Positions 8,730 through 17,222 of a DNA stretch of 38,457 nt are shown one piece after another. Where the stretch lies: NCBI GenBank assembly GCA_016840385.1, contig JAEOSL010000018.1, forward strand, positions 1 through 38,457, written 5' to 3'. The translations under genes were made by a program, and so were the position numbers. The stretch's first letter is position 1. Each line of letters begins with the position of its first letter. Source of the DNA: Candidatus Thorarchaeota archaeon (GTDB lineage Archaea > Asgardarchaeota > Thorarchaeia > Thorarchaeales > Thorarchaeaceae). A model generated the notes under the pieces. That model saw only the letters and a program-made list of their open reading frames with translations, was not told the origin of the DNA and searched no databases.

Positions 8730-9887
8730 ATGACATTACCTGAAAACTTAGTACTTGATGTCAAGGATCTGTTCGTTCGATTTCATACCTATGAAGGCGT
8801 AGTAAACGCTCTGGATGGTGTCTACATGTTCCTTAGACGTGGTGACACCATGGGTGTTGTTGGTGAAACAGGTTGTGGAAAATCTGTAACAGCAAAATCT
8901 ATACTCCGTCTTATTGAAGCGCCAGGTAGGATTGAAGGTGGGAAAATCTTGTTCCACGATTTGAATATGGAAACAAACGAATCTGTGGTACATGATCTTG
9001 TTCAAGTATCTGCTGAAGAGATGCTGGACATTCGAGGTAACAAGATTTCAATTGTATTTCAAGATCCTGCAACTTATCCCAATCCTGTGTTTCGAATTGG
9101 AAATCAGATTGCTGAAGTCATTGAACTTCACCAAGATCTTTCTTTGGATGCACTAAACATGAAGATTGCAAAGCTTGAGCTTTCGCTATCTGAAAGTACA
9201 ACAGGCGAGAACCGCACTAAAATCGAAGAGAAGATTGCCTACTACAAAGAACAGCTTGACGATCCACCTGTTCCTGACAAAAAATCCCGTCGAGAAGCAG
9301 CTCGGCTTAAAGCTATTGAGATGCTTCGATTAGTAAGAATGCCTGCACCAGAACAGGTCGTAAATCAATATCCTCACGAGCTTTCTGGGGGTATGCGTCA
9401 AAGAGCTCTAATTGCCATGTCACTAGCGTGCAATCCAAGCATCCTAATCTGTGATGAGGCAACAACAGCCTTGGATGTAACTGTTCAAGCACAGGTACTC
9501 ACGCTATTGAATCAGCTTAAGAAAGAAATTGGAACTTCGATCATTGTAATCACACATGATATGGGTGTTGTTGCGGAAACTTGCAACTGGGTCAACGTGA
9601 TGTATGCTGGTACTACAGCTGAATCATGTGCCACCAATGAGTTGTTTGAGCATCCTATGCACCCCTATACTGCTGGATTACTAAAGGCTGTACCCAAACT
9701 TCATGAGGTGAAGAACCGCTTACCACAGATTCGGGGTTCGGTTCCTAATCTAATCACTCCGCCATCTGGATGTCGTTTTCATCCGCGATGTGATTATGCT
9801 ACTGGTAAATGTAAAGAAGAAAAGCCACAGCTTTTGGAGCAAAAACCAGGACATTGGGTGGCTTGTCATAATCCCTTGAATAGCTAG
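8730..9887 (+). CDS. oppD: Oligopeptide ABC transporter ATPase, OppD/DppD type
   Basis: A 385-residue cytosolic ATPase. Walker A is GETGCGKS (45-52), Q-loop Q111, signature LSGGM (218-222), Walker B ending in E243 (CDEATTALD) and switch H276. The C-terminal oligopeptide-transporter domain carries C348, C354, C361 and C379, the cysteine pattern linked to an iron-sulfur cluster in Opp/Dpp ATPases. An unusual charged, coiled-coil-like insertion of about 50 residues (about 138-190) lies between the Q-loop and the signature. Only 4 bases separate it from the oppC stop, and GAAGGAG precedes the ATG, so translation is probably coupled. Confidence 0.92.
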   Translation: MTLPENLVLDVKDLFVRFHTYEGVVNALDGVYMFLRRGDTMGVVGETGCGKSVTAKSILRLIEAPGRIEGGKILFHDLNMETNESVVHDLVQVSAEEMLDIRGNKISIVFQDPATYPNPVFRIGNQIAEVIELHQDLSLDALNMKIAKLELSLSESTTGENRTKIEEKIAYYKEQLDDPPVPDKKSRREAARLKAIEMLRLVRMPAPEQVVNQYPHELSGGMRQRALIAMSLACNPSILICDEATTALDVTVQAQVLTLLNQLKKEIGTSIIVITHDMGVVAETCNWVNVMYAGTTAESCATNELFEHPMHPYTAGLLKAVPKLHEVKNRLPQIRGSVPNLITPPSGCRFHPRCDYATGKCKEEKPQLLEQKPGHWVACHNPLNS

Positions 9888-9899
9888 GAGGTACTACAA

Positions 9900-10928
9900 A
9901 TGAGTGAATCACTAGTTCGAACTGAAAATCTCAGGAAACTCTTCCCGCTAACTGGCGGCGTATTCCGTAAAGTTATTGGAAGTGTACATGCTGTTGATGG
10001 TGTAAACCTAGACATCAAGAAAGGAGAAACACTCGGTGTTGTCGGTGAGAGTGGATGCGGAAAGACCACTCTTGGACGTACTGTTCTCCGGCTTCTCAAT
10101 CCTACAAGTGGAAAGATTTTCTTTGAGGATGAGGATATTACCCTCCTCAAGGGAGGAGATCTCAGAAAAGTTAGAATGAACATGCAGATCGTGTTCCAAG
10201 ATCCAATGGCATCTCTTGACCCCCGAGTCATCATCAAAAACTCCATCGGTGAACCGTTAGTAGTGAATGGTGTTGCAAAGGGTCGACGGATGAGAACAAT
10301 GGTTCTTGACCTGCTTAATAAAGTCGGTCTGGATGAAGAACATCTCAATAGATTTCCTCATGAGTTCTCTGGAGGTCAGAGACAGAGGATTTGCATTGCA
10401 CGTGCGCTAGCACTTAATCCGAAGTTTGTAGTTATGGATGAACCAACATCAAGTACAGATGTATCAGTACAAGCTCAGACATTGAACCTTATGAAGGATC
10501 TTCAGGACGAGTTCGATTTGACCTATATGTTCATTTCACATAACTTGTCTGTGGTTAAGCACATGAGTGATAGACTTGCTGTGATGTATCTGGGTAAGAT
10601 TGTGGAAACTACTCCCCACGATATCTTCAGAAAATCACTTCACCCTTACACATTTGCACTTGTATCTGCGGTACCAATCCCCGAACCCAAATTTGCAGGA
10701 AGAGCACTAATCCTATCTGGTGAAGTGCCAAGTCCGATTAACCCACCTCCGGGTTGCAGGTTCTATCGGCGATGTATCTATGCACAAGATGTCTGCAGGA
10801 TGGACGATCCTCCACTACAAGATGTTGGTGATGGACATTTGGTTGCCTGCCACTTCACTGGAGAGCTTGATTTTGGTAGTAGTGCTCAGCAAGAATATGC
10901 TGATCAAACTAATGGTGAAACTGCATAG
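9900..10928 (+). CDS. oppF: Oligopeptide ABC transporter ATPase, OppF/DppF type
   Basis: A 342-residue ATPase that would pair with the preceding OppD. Walker A is GESGCGKT (49-56), Q100, signature FSGGQ (156-160), Walker B with D180-E181 and switch H214. The D-loop reads SSTD rather than the common SALD. The C-terminal domain has the PPGCRFYRRC pattern with four cysteines. GGAGG lies 7 bases before the ATG, and the gap to oppD is 12 bases. It completes a B-C-D-F set for the binding protein at 3783-5657. Confidence 0.93.
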   Translation: MSESLVRTENLRKLFPLTGGVFRKVIGSVHAVDGVNLDIKKGETLGVVGESGCGKTTLGRTVLRLLNPTSGKIFFEDEDITLLKGGDLRKVRMNMQIVFQDPMASLDPRVIIKNSIGEPLVVNGVAKGRRMRTMVLDLLNKVGLDEEHLNRFPHEFSGGQRQRICIARALALNPKFVVMDEPTSSTDVSVQAQTLNLMKDLQDEFDLTYMFISHNLSVVKHMSDRLAVMYLGKIVETTPHDIFRKSLHPYTFALVSAVPIPEPKFAGRALILSGEVPSPINPPPGCRFYRRCIYAQDVCRMDDPPLQDVGDGHLVACHFTGELDFGSSAQQEYADQTNGETA

Positions 10929-10985
10929 TTGCGCTGGTAACGATTGATTAAAGAATGCAACTTCCCCCCACTGAGTGTGGAATAC

Positions 10986-11222
10986 ATGAATAATACTATC
11001 GAAGAAAACAATGATTCTCAGGATCAATCAGAAGAACAAGAAGAGATTGACTGGGAAGAACATGGACGCAAACTACAAGAAGAACAGTCACTGAAACCTT
11101 TGGATCGCACTGACTACCTAGCTCTCTTCATTGCATCTTGGCAGACGATATTCTTACCCTTAGTAATACTCATCATTCTTTTAATATCCGTAAACTTCTT
11201 ACTACAACTTGCCGTGGGATAA
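10986..11222 (+). CDS. Small acidic single-helix membrane protein
   Basis: A 78-residue protein with a very acidic, Gln-rich first half (EENNDSQDQSEEQEEIDWEE), a linker, and one hydrophobic helix at about 52-76. ATG 10986 is preferred over an in-frame TTG at 10944 because GTGGA lies about 6 bases upstream. It follows oppF by 57 bases on the same strand and ends 2 bases before the next gene, so it looks like the tail of the opp operon. No family recognised. An accessory subunit of the importer is possible but not shown. Confidence 0.55.
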   Translation: MNNTIEENNDSQDQSEEQEEIDWEEHGRKLQEEQSLKPLDRTDYLALFIASWQTIFLPLVILIILLISVNFLLQLAVG

Positions 11223-11224
11223 GT

Positions 11225-11566
11225 ATGAGTCGCTCAAAACTCCTTCTTGATACTTGGTTAATAACAACCCTTCTCGCTTTATTCAATATTCTAATCACAC
11301 TCATCTTTCATATTTTTACAGCATCGAGTTTTGATTTTTATACTGCTACAATTCCATGTATTCTTGAGTTTGGATTATTGCTATTAGTTGGAGCTTGTTT
11401 GATGAGTCGTCAGCCACTTGATGATGACAAACGCTATGATGAAGAGGGAAATGCAACTAAATCTTGGGAATATACTCTTTTTGGGCAGAAAGCACTTCTA
11501 ATGTCCGTCTTTATGGTACCCTATATTGGATTGTTCTATGTGTTTGGTATTCTTCTTGCCCCTTGA
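11225..11566 (+). CDS. Small three-helix membrane protein of unknown function
   Basis: A 113-residue protein with helices near 8-32, 38-60 and 88-112. A charged cytosolic loop between the second and third helix contains PLDDDKRYDEEG. ATG 11225 is chosen because it begins 2 bases after the stop of the preceding small gene, as expected for translational coupling. The frame is open upstream to 11138, but that part overlaps the preceding gene. It ends 12 bases before a convergent gene. Possible partner of the 78-residue neighbour; function unknown. Confidence 0.55.
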   Translation: MSRSKLLLDTWLITTLLALFNILITLIFHIFTASSFDFYTATIPCILEFGLLLLVGACLMSRQPLDDDKRYDEEGNATKSWEYTLFGQKALLMSVFMVPYIGLFYVFGILLAP

Positions 11567-11578
11567 GAAATATCAGAA

Positions 11579-12349
11579 CTACCATTGGACTTCTAGAGTT
11601 TCTTCTTCCTGAGAGGTTATTCTTCTTCCCAGTTTCGCACAAAACAAACTACTGACACCAATTATTCCTGCAATATAGAATAAGGCAAGTACAAAACTAT
11701 AATTCAGAAGTACCACAGCTGGATTCCAAATTAGATACAGCACGAATATGGAAACAGTTTGAGCTAGAAATAGCGGGAGCATTTCACCCCAAGGTGAAAT
11801 TACAACAAACAATATTCCCAATGATAGATTGACTAATGCAGATCTCATTATTGTATCATTGGCGATTTTAACATAGACAAAATCTTGAGCCTTCAGTTCG
11901 GTAATATCATTCTCCCCTACCGCATCTAGTAGATTCTCAGAATACCTTGGTCCACCTGGCCCGAGGGCTATTAGTATTCCCAACATGAAAATAAAAATTA
12001 CAGTACCGTAAGCTCTCAGTGACTCGACAAGTAGAAGCGTAATGAACATTGATGATAGCCCAATAATTATGCCAAACCAAATTGCAGCGAACAGTGTATT
12101 GTTTGCGAGATGGTCTTGAAACATAGCACCGATTTTACTATGTGATTTTCTTGTGATGTTAGCCATAACCCATTCGTTAGACAAACAACCAGCATATTGG
12201 GTATTTCCACTGAAATCAAGGGATGTTACATCATATGTTTCTTTCAGGTTCTTTTCTAATCCTCTATGAGATCTTACCTTCCTTAAACGGAAGAATGTGA
12301 AAGAGAGAATGAATATCCCTGTGATAAACAGACCAATAGTAAATTCCAT
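11579..12349 (-). CDS. Unknown polytopic membrane protein
   Basis: A 256-residue protein with an N-terminal helix (about 4-20), a polar region of about 60 residues with no clear motif, and then five helices (about 87-112, 116-137, 168-187, 190-207 and 213-238). The tail TSQEEETLEVQW is acidic. GTGGTAA precedes the ATG by about 6 bases. It is convergent with the opp operon tail and lies 67 bases downstream of the next minus-strand gene, so the two may be co-transcribed. Not recognised. Confidence 0.6.
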   Translation of the reverse strand: MEFTIGLFITGIFILSFTFFRLRKVRSHRGLEKNLKETYDVTSLDFSGNTQYAGCLSNEWVMANITRKSHSKIGAMFQDHLANNTLFAAIWFGIIIGLSSMFITLLLVESLRAYGTVIFIFMLGILIALGPGGPRYSENLLDAVGENDITELKAQDFVYVKIANDTIMRSALVNLSLGILFVVISPWGEMLPLFLAQTVSIFVLYLIWNPAVVLLNYSFVLALFYIAGIIGVSSLFCAKLGRRITSQEEETLEVQW

Positions 12350-12416
12350 GTTATTACCACTTATCTAGCTGATTTTGTCAAGGGTCGAAGAAAGTACACG
12401 AATTTTAAATCCTGCC

Positions 12417-13271
12417 TTACAGGAACAAGCCTTTACTTAGCAAAGAAAGCCAAACATGAAACAGGAGAATATCCGTGGATTCACCCATCGTGTCGAAATC
12501 CTTTCCGATGAAAATCATTACTTCTCCTAGAAGATGATTGTTTTTCCGATTGCCAACTTGAAGATAGACATCTTTCCCATCTGCTGTAATCCCCATCCCA
12601 TGGTCATAGAATATTTTTGGGTGCTCTGAGAAATTGTAGTCTAGTTTCTTATTTGGACTAGGGTATAGTATTGTTTCTGCTGATCCTTTCTTGATATTAA
12701 TCCGAATTTTCTGTGACTCATAATTTGGTACAATCTTCCTTATTCCCGTTGAACCCGGAATTATAATTGACCTACCCTGATTTTGCTTGTCTACAAATCT
12801 TCCCTCTAGGAGACCACAGAAATCTCCACCAACCCCGTCTATTGAAAACATATTTTCATCAATCTTGATGGTCAGTGGATGTTTAGGATTATCATGTCTT
12901 CTGGCACCTAAGGGGTTACTCTTGCCTTCTGCAGACCGTTCATAGTAGAACCATGGTATTGTTGTCATTGGGAGCATTTTCTCAGAGTGTTCTGGTCGCC
13001 GCGTCATGATTTTCCAGAGAGCCTCATTGAGTACGAAGAGAGTGAGTGATATCGGGTTGAACTCTGTCGATTTCTCTTCAATGAATTCTTTGGCACTTCT
13101 ATCATCCGAACAGATTTGATTTGCCAGACTTGTTATTTGTTCAAGCAAGAGTGGTGATCTATCTCCGTCGTTCAATGTGCTTCTTTGTTCCACAGTCAAA
13201 TCAATAGTAACACCGTATAGGTCGCAGAATTCCTGTATCTCTTTCTGTGAAAATTCATAACGTGTAGACAT
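12417..13271 (-). CDS. Unknown soluble protein
   Basis: A 284-residue protein without signal peptide or membrane helix. The N-terminal third is helical and charged. The remainder is rich in beta-type sequence (HPLTIKIDENMFSIDGVGGD near 131-150, and KIRINIKKGSAETILY near 188-203). No catalytic motif stands out. It is divergent from the carbamoyltransferase gene across 139 bases. Function unknown; the long, well-formed ORF with a normal ATG supports a real gene. Confidence 0.6.
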   Translation of the reverse strand: MSTRYEFSQKEIQEFCDLYGVTIDLTVEQRSTLNDGDRSPLLLEQITSLANQICSDDRSAKEFIEEKSTEFNPISLTLFVLNEALWKIMTRRPEHSEKMLPMTTIPWFYYERSAEGKSNPLGARRHDNPKHPLTIKIDENMFSIDGVGGDFCGLLEGRFVDKQNQGRSIIIPGSTGIRKIVPNYESQKIRINIKKGSAETILYPSPNKKLDYNFSEHPKIFYDHGMGITADGKDVYLQVGNRKNNHLLGEVMIFIGKDFDTMGESTDILLFHVWLSLLSKGLFL

Positions 13272-13410
13272 AGCTCAACTCGTTCAATGTTTAGGAATAG
13301 CCTTTTCGGTATCAGACATTGATAATTTTGGGATGGATTACCTACGGACATGTGCACACTGCGATACATCTAAAACCTCGTTCAGGTTCTTAGTATACTT
13401 GTGACCTACA

Positions 13411-14442
13411 ATGAATGAACTCTATGGAAGAGACCTAATCACGACACAAGACTGGAGTGTCGAGGAATTAGAGAAAGCTCTTGATCTCGCTTTCGAGATG
13501 AAGGCCAATCGTTATGACCATCCAATGAGCAACAGTCTAGCTCTACGGACTTTCTTCATGTTCTTTTACAACCCCTCTGTCCGAACAAGACAGTCCTTTG
13601 AAGCGGCAGCTACAGAGCTAGGTGGACATGCTCAATTTCTTGAGCCCAAATCAATGAGGCTCAAAACTTCAAAATCTGCTGGCGAAACAATTGAAGATGC
13701 TGCCCAAGTTATGAGCAGGTATGCAGTTGGTGTTGGTATTCGAATACTGGAAACCGCTTTGGATTATTATGGACACGGTGAAGAGATTCTTCGCAAGTAT
13801 GCTGACAATGCTTCCATACCAATCCTAAGTATGGCACACGACAAATTCCATCCGTTCCAAGGACTTGCTGATGTCATGGGCTATCGGCAGCATGCTGGTA
13901 AAAACCTCAAGGGCAAGAAGCTCGTTCAGGTTTGGGGTAAGGGTGCACTTGTCCGTTCTTGGTGTAGTGTTCAAGAAAGTATCTTGATTAATTCACGACT
14001 TGGTATGGATGTGACTCTAGCACATCCAAAGGGCTATGATCTTGATCCTCAAGTAATCAAGTGGTGTGAGGAGAATGCAGCTACTGCTGACAGCAACTTC
14101 GAAATCGTTCATGATCTTGAAGAAGGCTACAAAGATGCAGATATTGTGTACTCACGTAATTGGATGACCTCAAGCTTTTACGATGACATGACCAAGCACG
14201 GTGTTGATGGTGCCAAAAAGATCGAGATCGAGAAAGCTGCTAAACATGATGATTGGATTGCAAACAGTGAATGGATGTCAAAAACCAATGACGCATTCTT
14301 CACTCACTGTGGACCTGTCGATCGTAACGCTGAAGTTACAGATGAAGTCTGTGATAGTCCAAAGTCCATCGTCTATGATGTAGCCGAAGCACGTCTTCAT
14401 GTTCAAAAGGCTGTGATGGCACTCACGATGGGTGTCAAATAG
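13411..14442 (+). CDS. Carbamoyltransferase, N-acetyl/N-succinylornithine type
   Basis: A 343-residue cytosolic enzyme of the aspartate/ornithine carbamoyltransferase superfamily, which moves carbamoyl from carbamoyl phosphate to an amino group. The phosphate loop SVRTR (56-60) replaces the common STRTR, as in the NPSLRTR of acetylornithine relatives. HPFQ (147-150) matches the HPxQ box. The substrate loop is H299-C-G-P302 followed by VDRNAEVTDEV, resembling the N-acetyl/N-succinylornithine branch (HCLPVRRN..VTD) but with Gly in place of Leu. Ornithine, a modified ornithine or another amine could be the acceptor; the sequence alone does not decide. No other arginine gene is nearby. A clean terminator follows. 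Confidence 0.8.
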   Translation: MNELYGRDLITTQDWSVEELEKALDLAFEMKANRYDHPMSNSLALRTFFMFFYNPSVRTRQSFEAAATELGGHAQFLEPKSMRLKTSKSAGETIEDAAQVMSRYAVGVGIRILETALDYYGHGEEILRKYADNASIPILSMAHDKFHPFQGLADVMGYRQHAGKNLKGKKLVQVWGKGALVRSWCSVQESILINSRLGMDVTLAHPKGYDLDPQVIKWCEENAATADSNFEIVHDLEEGYKDADIVYSRNWMTSSFYDDMTKHGVDGAKKIEIEKAAKHDDWIANSEWMSKTNDAFFTHCGPVDRNAEVTDEVCDSPKSIVYDVAEARLHVQKAVMALTMGVK

Positions 14443-14445
14443 ATC

Positions 14446-14478
14446 AAAATGGGTTTCGGCCCATTTTTTCTTTCTTTC
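14446..14478 (+). terminator. Hairpin terminator after the carbamoyltransferase gene
   Basis: AAAATGGG (14446-14453) pairs exactly with CCCATTTT (14460-14467) across a 6-base loop, followed by TTCTTTCTTTC. It begins 4 bases after the stop codon. The remaining sequence to 14700 shows no convincing gene. Confidence 0.75.
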
Positions 14479-14703
14479 AATACTCACAAGTGTACATTTT
14501 GGTTACCATTACTCAGATTTGTCGCTAATTAACTCATTAGTTGATTATTTTGGGCAAGACGTATATATGTGGGCAATACATTTTCCTATTATCGAGCCGG
14601 GAGAAAACCAATCGCAACTAATGGATGTGTGTCCGTTCCGAGATAAGATTCAGGAGTTTGATCACACGGCCTCTAGGTTTGGACTTGGTAATTAGAAACT
14701 TAC

Positions 14704-14724
14704 GTGGGCGCAATTGACGCCCAC
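14704..14724 (-). terminator. Hairpin terminator after the orphan ATPase gene
   Basis: GTGGGCG (14704-14710) and CGCCCAC (14718-14724) form a perfect 7-bp G+C-rich stem with a 7-base loop, just past the stop codon at 14728. The downstream T-run on the minus strand is weak (AGTTTCTAATT). Confidence 0.55.
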
Positions 14725-14727
14725 ACC

Positions 14728-15813
14728 TTATTCTTCAGCAAGATTTTTCCAGAGATGACATCGAATGAAGTGATCCGTTTCAGTTTGTTCTTTTTGTGGA
14801 ACTTCAGTCCTGCAGATATCTTCTGCATATTGACATCGCGGATGAAATGAGCAACCAGATGGGACATCAGCCAGGTCTGGAGGGTCTCCAGGAATCCCAC
14901 GTAGTCTGGGTCTCTTTCCTGCCTTCATCTGCATCATTGCAATTGTTGGAAATGATGACATTAGTCCCTTCGTGTATGGATGCTTGGGATTATGAAACAT
15001 CTGAACTGCAGGTCCAGACTCCAGAATCTTGCCACAATACATGACCGCCACAATGTCAGCAAGTTCAGCGACTACTCCTGCGTCATGACTGATCAGAAGG
15101 AGTGATACATCGAACTCTTCCTTTATCATTCGGAGGACATTGAGTATCTGACGTTGCATTGTTACATCCAGAGCACTTGTTGGTTCGTCAGCGATCACCA
15201 TGTAGGGTCCTGCGATAAGTGCCATTGCAATAAGGATACGCTGGCTTTCTCCACCAGAAAATGAACCCGGGTCCATAACGAATCGAAGACCTGCATCAGC
15301 GAGCTGAACAACTCCCAAATATTCGAGGACCTTTCTTTTCATGTCAAGAAGTCTAATCTCTTCTTCGTGAATTTCCATAGGCTCTGCAGTTTGGTGACCA
15401 ATGCTATGTTGCGGATTGAGCGCATGACCGAGTCCTTGGGGAATGAGACTAAGCTGCTTACCACGAATCTTGACCAGATCCTCATTTGGGAGACCAACCA
15501 TCTCTGTTCCCCTGAATACTACACTCCCTTGAACTCCCGGTCTATCGATCTCCCCCTTGATACCTTTGGCAAAAGCCTTTCTTAGTTCGGGATCATTTGA
15601 AGCTCCTGCGGCGAATTTAGCGACTTTCTCGAAGAGTCCTAGTATAGCTAATGCCATGCTGCTTTTTCCAGAACCGCTTTCTCCTAGGAGACCTACACAC
15701 TCTCCTTCTCTGACGGTCAGTGAAACGTCGTCAACAGCTCTTACAAGCCCTTTCTTCGAAGGATAGAATGCTTTTAGATTCTTGACGACTAGTAGAGGGT
15801 CTCCTTTTGCCAT
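14728..15813 (-). CDS. Orphan OppD/DppD-like ABC ATPase (canonical motifs)
   Basis: A 361-residue ATPase of the oligopeptide family. Walker A is GESGSGKS (44-51), Q126, signature FSGGE (185-189), Walker B VIADE (E210) and switch H243. The C-terminal cysteines are C321, C327, C334 and C352. About 35 extra residues (near 62-97) sit between Walker A and the Q-loop, shared in position with the paralogue at 19549-20676. No permease or binding protein is adjacent, unlike the two complete Opp operons in this window. ATG 15813 is preferred because GGTGA lies 4 bases upstream and the N-terminus then aligns with the paralogue. An in-frame ATG at 15897 would add 28 residues but lacks an SD. Confidence 0.88.
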   Translation of the reverse strand: MAKGDPLLVVKNLKAFYPSKKGLVRAVDDVSLTVREGECVGLLGESGSGKSSMALAILGLFEKVAKFAAGASNDPELRKAFAKGIKGEIDRPGVQGSVVFRGTEMVGLPNEDLVKIRGKQLSLIPQGLGHALNPQHSIGHQTAEPMEIHEEEIRLLDMKRKVLEYLGVVQLADAGLRFVMDPGSFSGGESQRILIAMALIAGPYMVIADEPTSALDVTMQRQILNVLRMIKEEFDVSLLLISHDAGVVAELADIVAVMYCGKILESGPAVQMFHNPKHPYTKGLMSSFPTIAMMQMKAGKRPRLRGIPGDPPDLADVPSGCSFHPRCQYAEDICRTEVPQKEQTETDHFIRCHLWKNLAEE

Positions 15814-15936
15814 ATTGTCACCGACTCGGGCTTGAAGTTTTTCGCTATTAAAGAGTGTTGAAGACGCAGTAATTTTTGGAAGTTCGACCATATCCATTAA
15901 AGAGGTTTTTTGCTTATTCCCATGAGAGGTTTTACT

Positions 15937-17058
15937 ATGACTGCGCTCAAAGTATTCTTTGCTGATCGTCAGGCTCGTACTGATTACAACATGTTAGATA
16001 AACTGGAACATGTATTCACAGAACTAGGACTGAAAGAGGAAATCAAAGCTGGAGAGAAAGTGATGATCAAGACTCACTTTGGTCTATATGGCAATACGAA
16101 TCACATTCGCCCAGCGTATGTTAGAAAACTTGTAGACCTTGTGAGAGAAGCTGGTGGATACCCTTTCGTTGCTGATACTTGCTCCCGTGCGTATGGAAAT
16201 GATGGACCCTATGGTGGTCGCACAACTCAACCTGAGTACCTAGAACGAGCTGCGATGAATGGTTACACCTCGGGTGTACTTGGTGCTCCAATTATCATTG
16301 CTGATGGATATTGGGGTGTTGACGTACACAAAGTACCGATAGATGGCGAACATATCAAATCAGTTGACGTAGCTGCTGCAACTCTGGATTGTGACAAGGT
16401 GATTCTCCTAACTCACGCAAAATTTCATCATATTGGAATTGCTGGTTCTTTGAAGAATATGGGTGTCGGTATGGTTGGCAAACAAGGTAAGTCTGCAATT
16501 CATTGTCCAGATGGTTTAGAGGTCTTTCATGAGAAGTGTTTGGGAACTGATTGTTCAAAGTGCGTGTCAGTTTGTCCTACCCGATGTATTGAGATTACTG
16601 ACTCACTAATAGTTGATTCCGACCGGTGTATTGAATGTGGTCATTGTTCTTCTGTTTGTGCAACTGTAAAGGCTGGAGCATTGATAATGAAATGGTCTAT
16701 GACCAATATGGCTGAACGAATTGTTGAGAATACGCTGGGAGTTGTGAAATCCATTGGAGCTGACAAGTTCTACTACCTTAATCTGGCTATTGATATTTCA
16801 GACATGTGTGATTGCGTTCGAGTCGGTGCTCCACTCATGATGCATGACCTCGGGATATTTGGTTCTAGTGATCCTGTTGCTGTTGACCATGCAACGCTGC
16901 AAGCAATGAAGAAAGCAAAACTCAACCCCGCATCTCCGAAGATTGATGATTTTAATAGACTTACTGAATCATCTGAAGCATTCTTTCTACACGGAGAGAA
17001 AATGGAACTTGGGACGACAGAATATGAATTGATATCTCTTTCAAAGGAAAAAGAGTAA
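15937..17058 (+). CDS. DUF362 protein with two 4Fe-4S ferredoxin motifs
   Basis: A 373-residue cytosolic protein. Residues 1-190 match the DUF362 style (KVMIKTHFGLYGNTNHIRP at 41-59, VADTCS at 78-83). A dicluster ferredoxin insert follows: C206-x2-C209-x3-C213-P with a further C217, then C231-x2-C234-x2-C237-x3-C241. A C-terminal DUF362 part runs from about 255. DUF362/ferredoxin proteins are common in archaea and anaerobes, and their reaction is not firmly known. ATG 15937 has GAGGT 6-7 bases upstream; ATG 15922 and TTG 15910 are less likely. It is divergent from the orphan ATPase gene across 123 bases. Confidence 0.85.
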   Translation: MTALKVFFADRQARTDYNMLDKLEHVFTELGLKEEIKAGEKVMIKTHFGLYGNTNHIRPAYVRKLVDLVREAGGYPFVADTCSRAYGNDGPYGGRTTQPEYLERAAMNGYTSGVLGAPIIIADGYWGVDVHKVPIDGEHIKSVDVAAATLDCDKVILLTHAKFHHIGIAGSLKNMGVGMVGKQGKSAIHCPDGLEVFHEKCLGTDCSKCVSVCPTRCIEITDSLIVDSDRCIECGHCSSVCATVKAGALIMKWSMTNMAERIVENTLGVVKSIGADKFYYLNLAIDISDMCDCVRVGAPLMMHDLGIFGSSDPVAVDHATLQAMKKAKLNPASPKIDDFNRLTESSEAFFLHGEKMELGTTEYELISLSKEKE

Positions 17059-17222
17059 TGTCCATGATAGGAACTCTTAAACGTGGCAATATTGGAAATC
17101 GGCAAATTGTAGTACTTGCAGTTTCTGTAAGTCGAGCAATCAGTATCCAATAAGATGAATCATTGTGATGTCCTCGATATGGATGCAGGTGGCATAGGGG
17201 CAATCGTCGAGGTCAATATACA

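Noticed and set aside
9884..10348. 154-codon minus-strand ORF inside oppF
   Set aside because: Antisense shadow of a well-supported ATPase; Arg/Ser/Pro-rich composition without motifs.
14432..14695. 87-codon plus-strand ORF after the carbamoyltransferase
   Set aside because: It begins inside the preceding gene, runs straight through a perfect terminator hairpin, and has no SD or family resemblance.
17058..17153. 31-codon ORF whose ATG overlaps the DUF362 stop (TAATG)
   Set aside because: The overlap is suggestive of coupling, but the SD is poor, the peptide has no recognisable features, and such overlaps occur by chance. Conservation would be needed.
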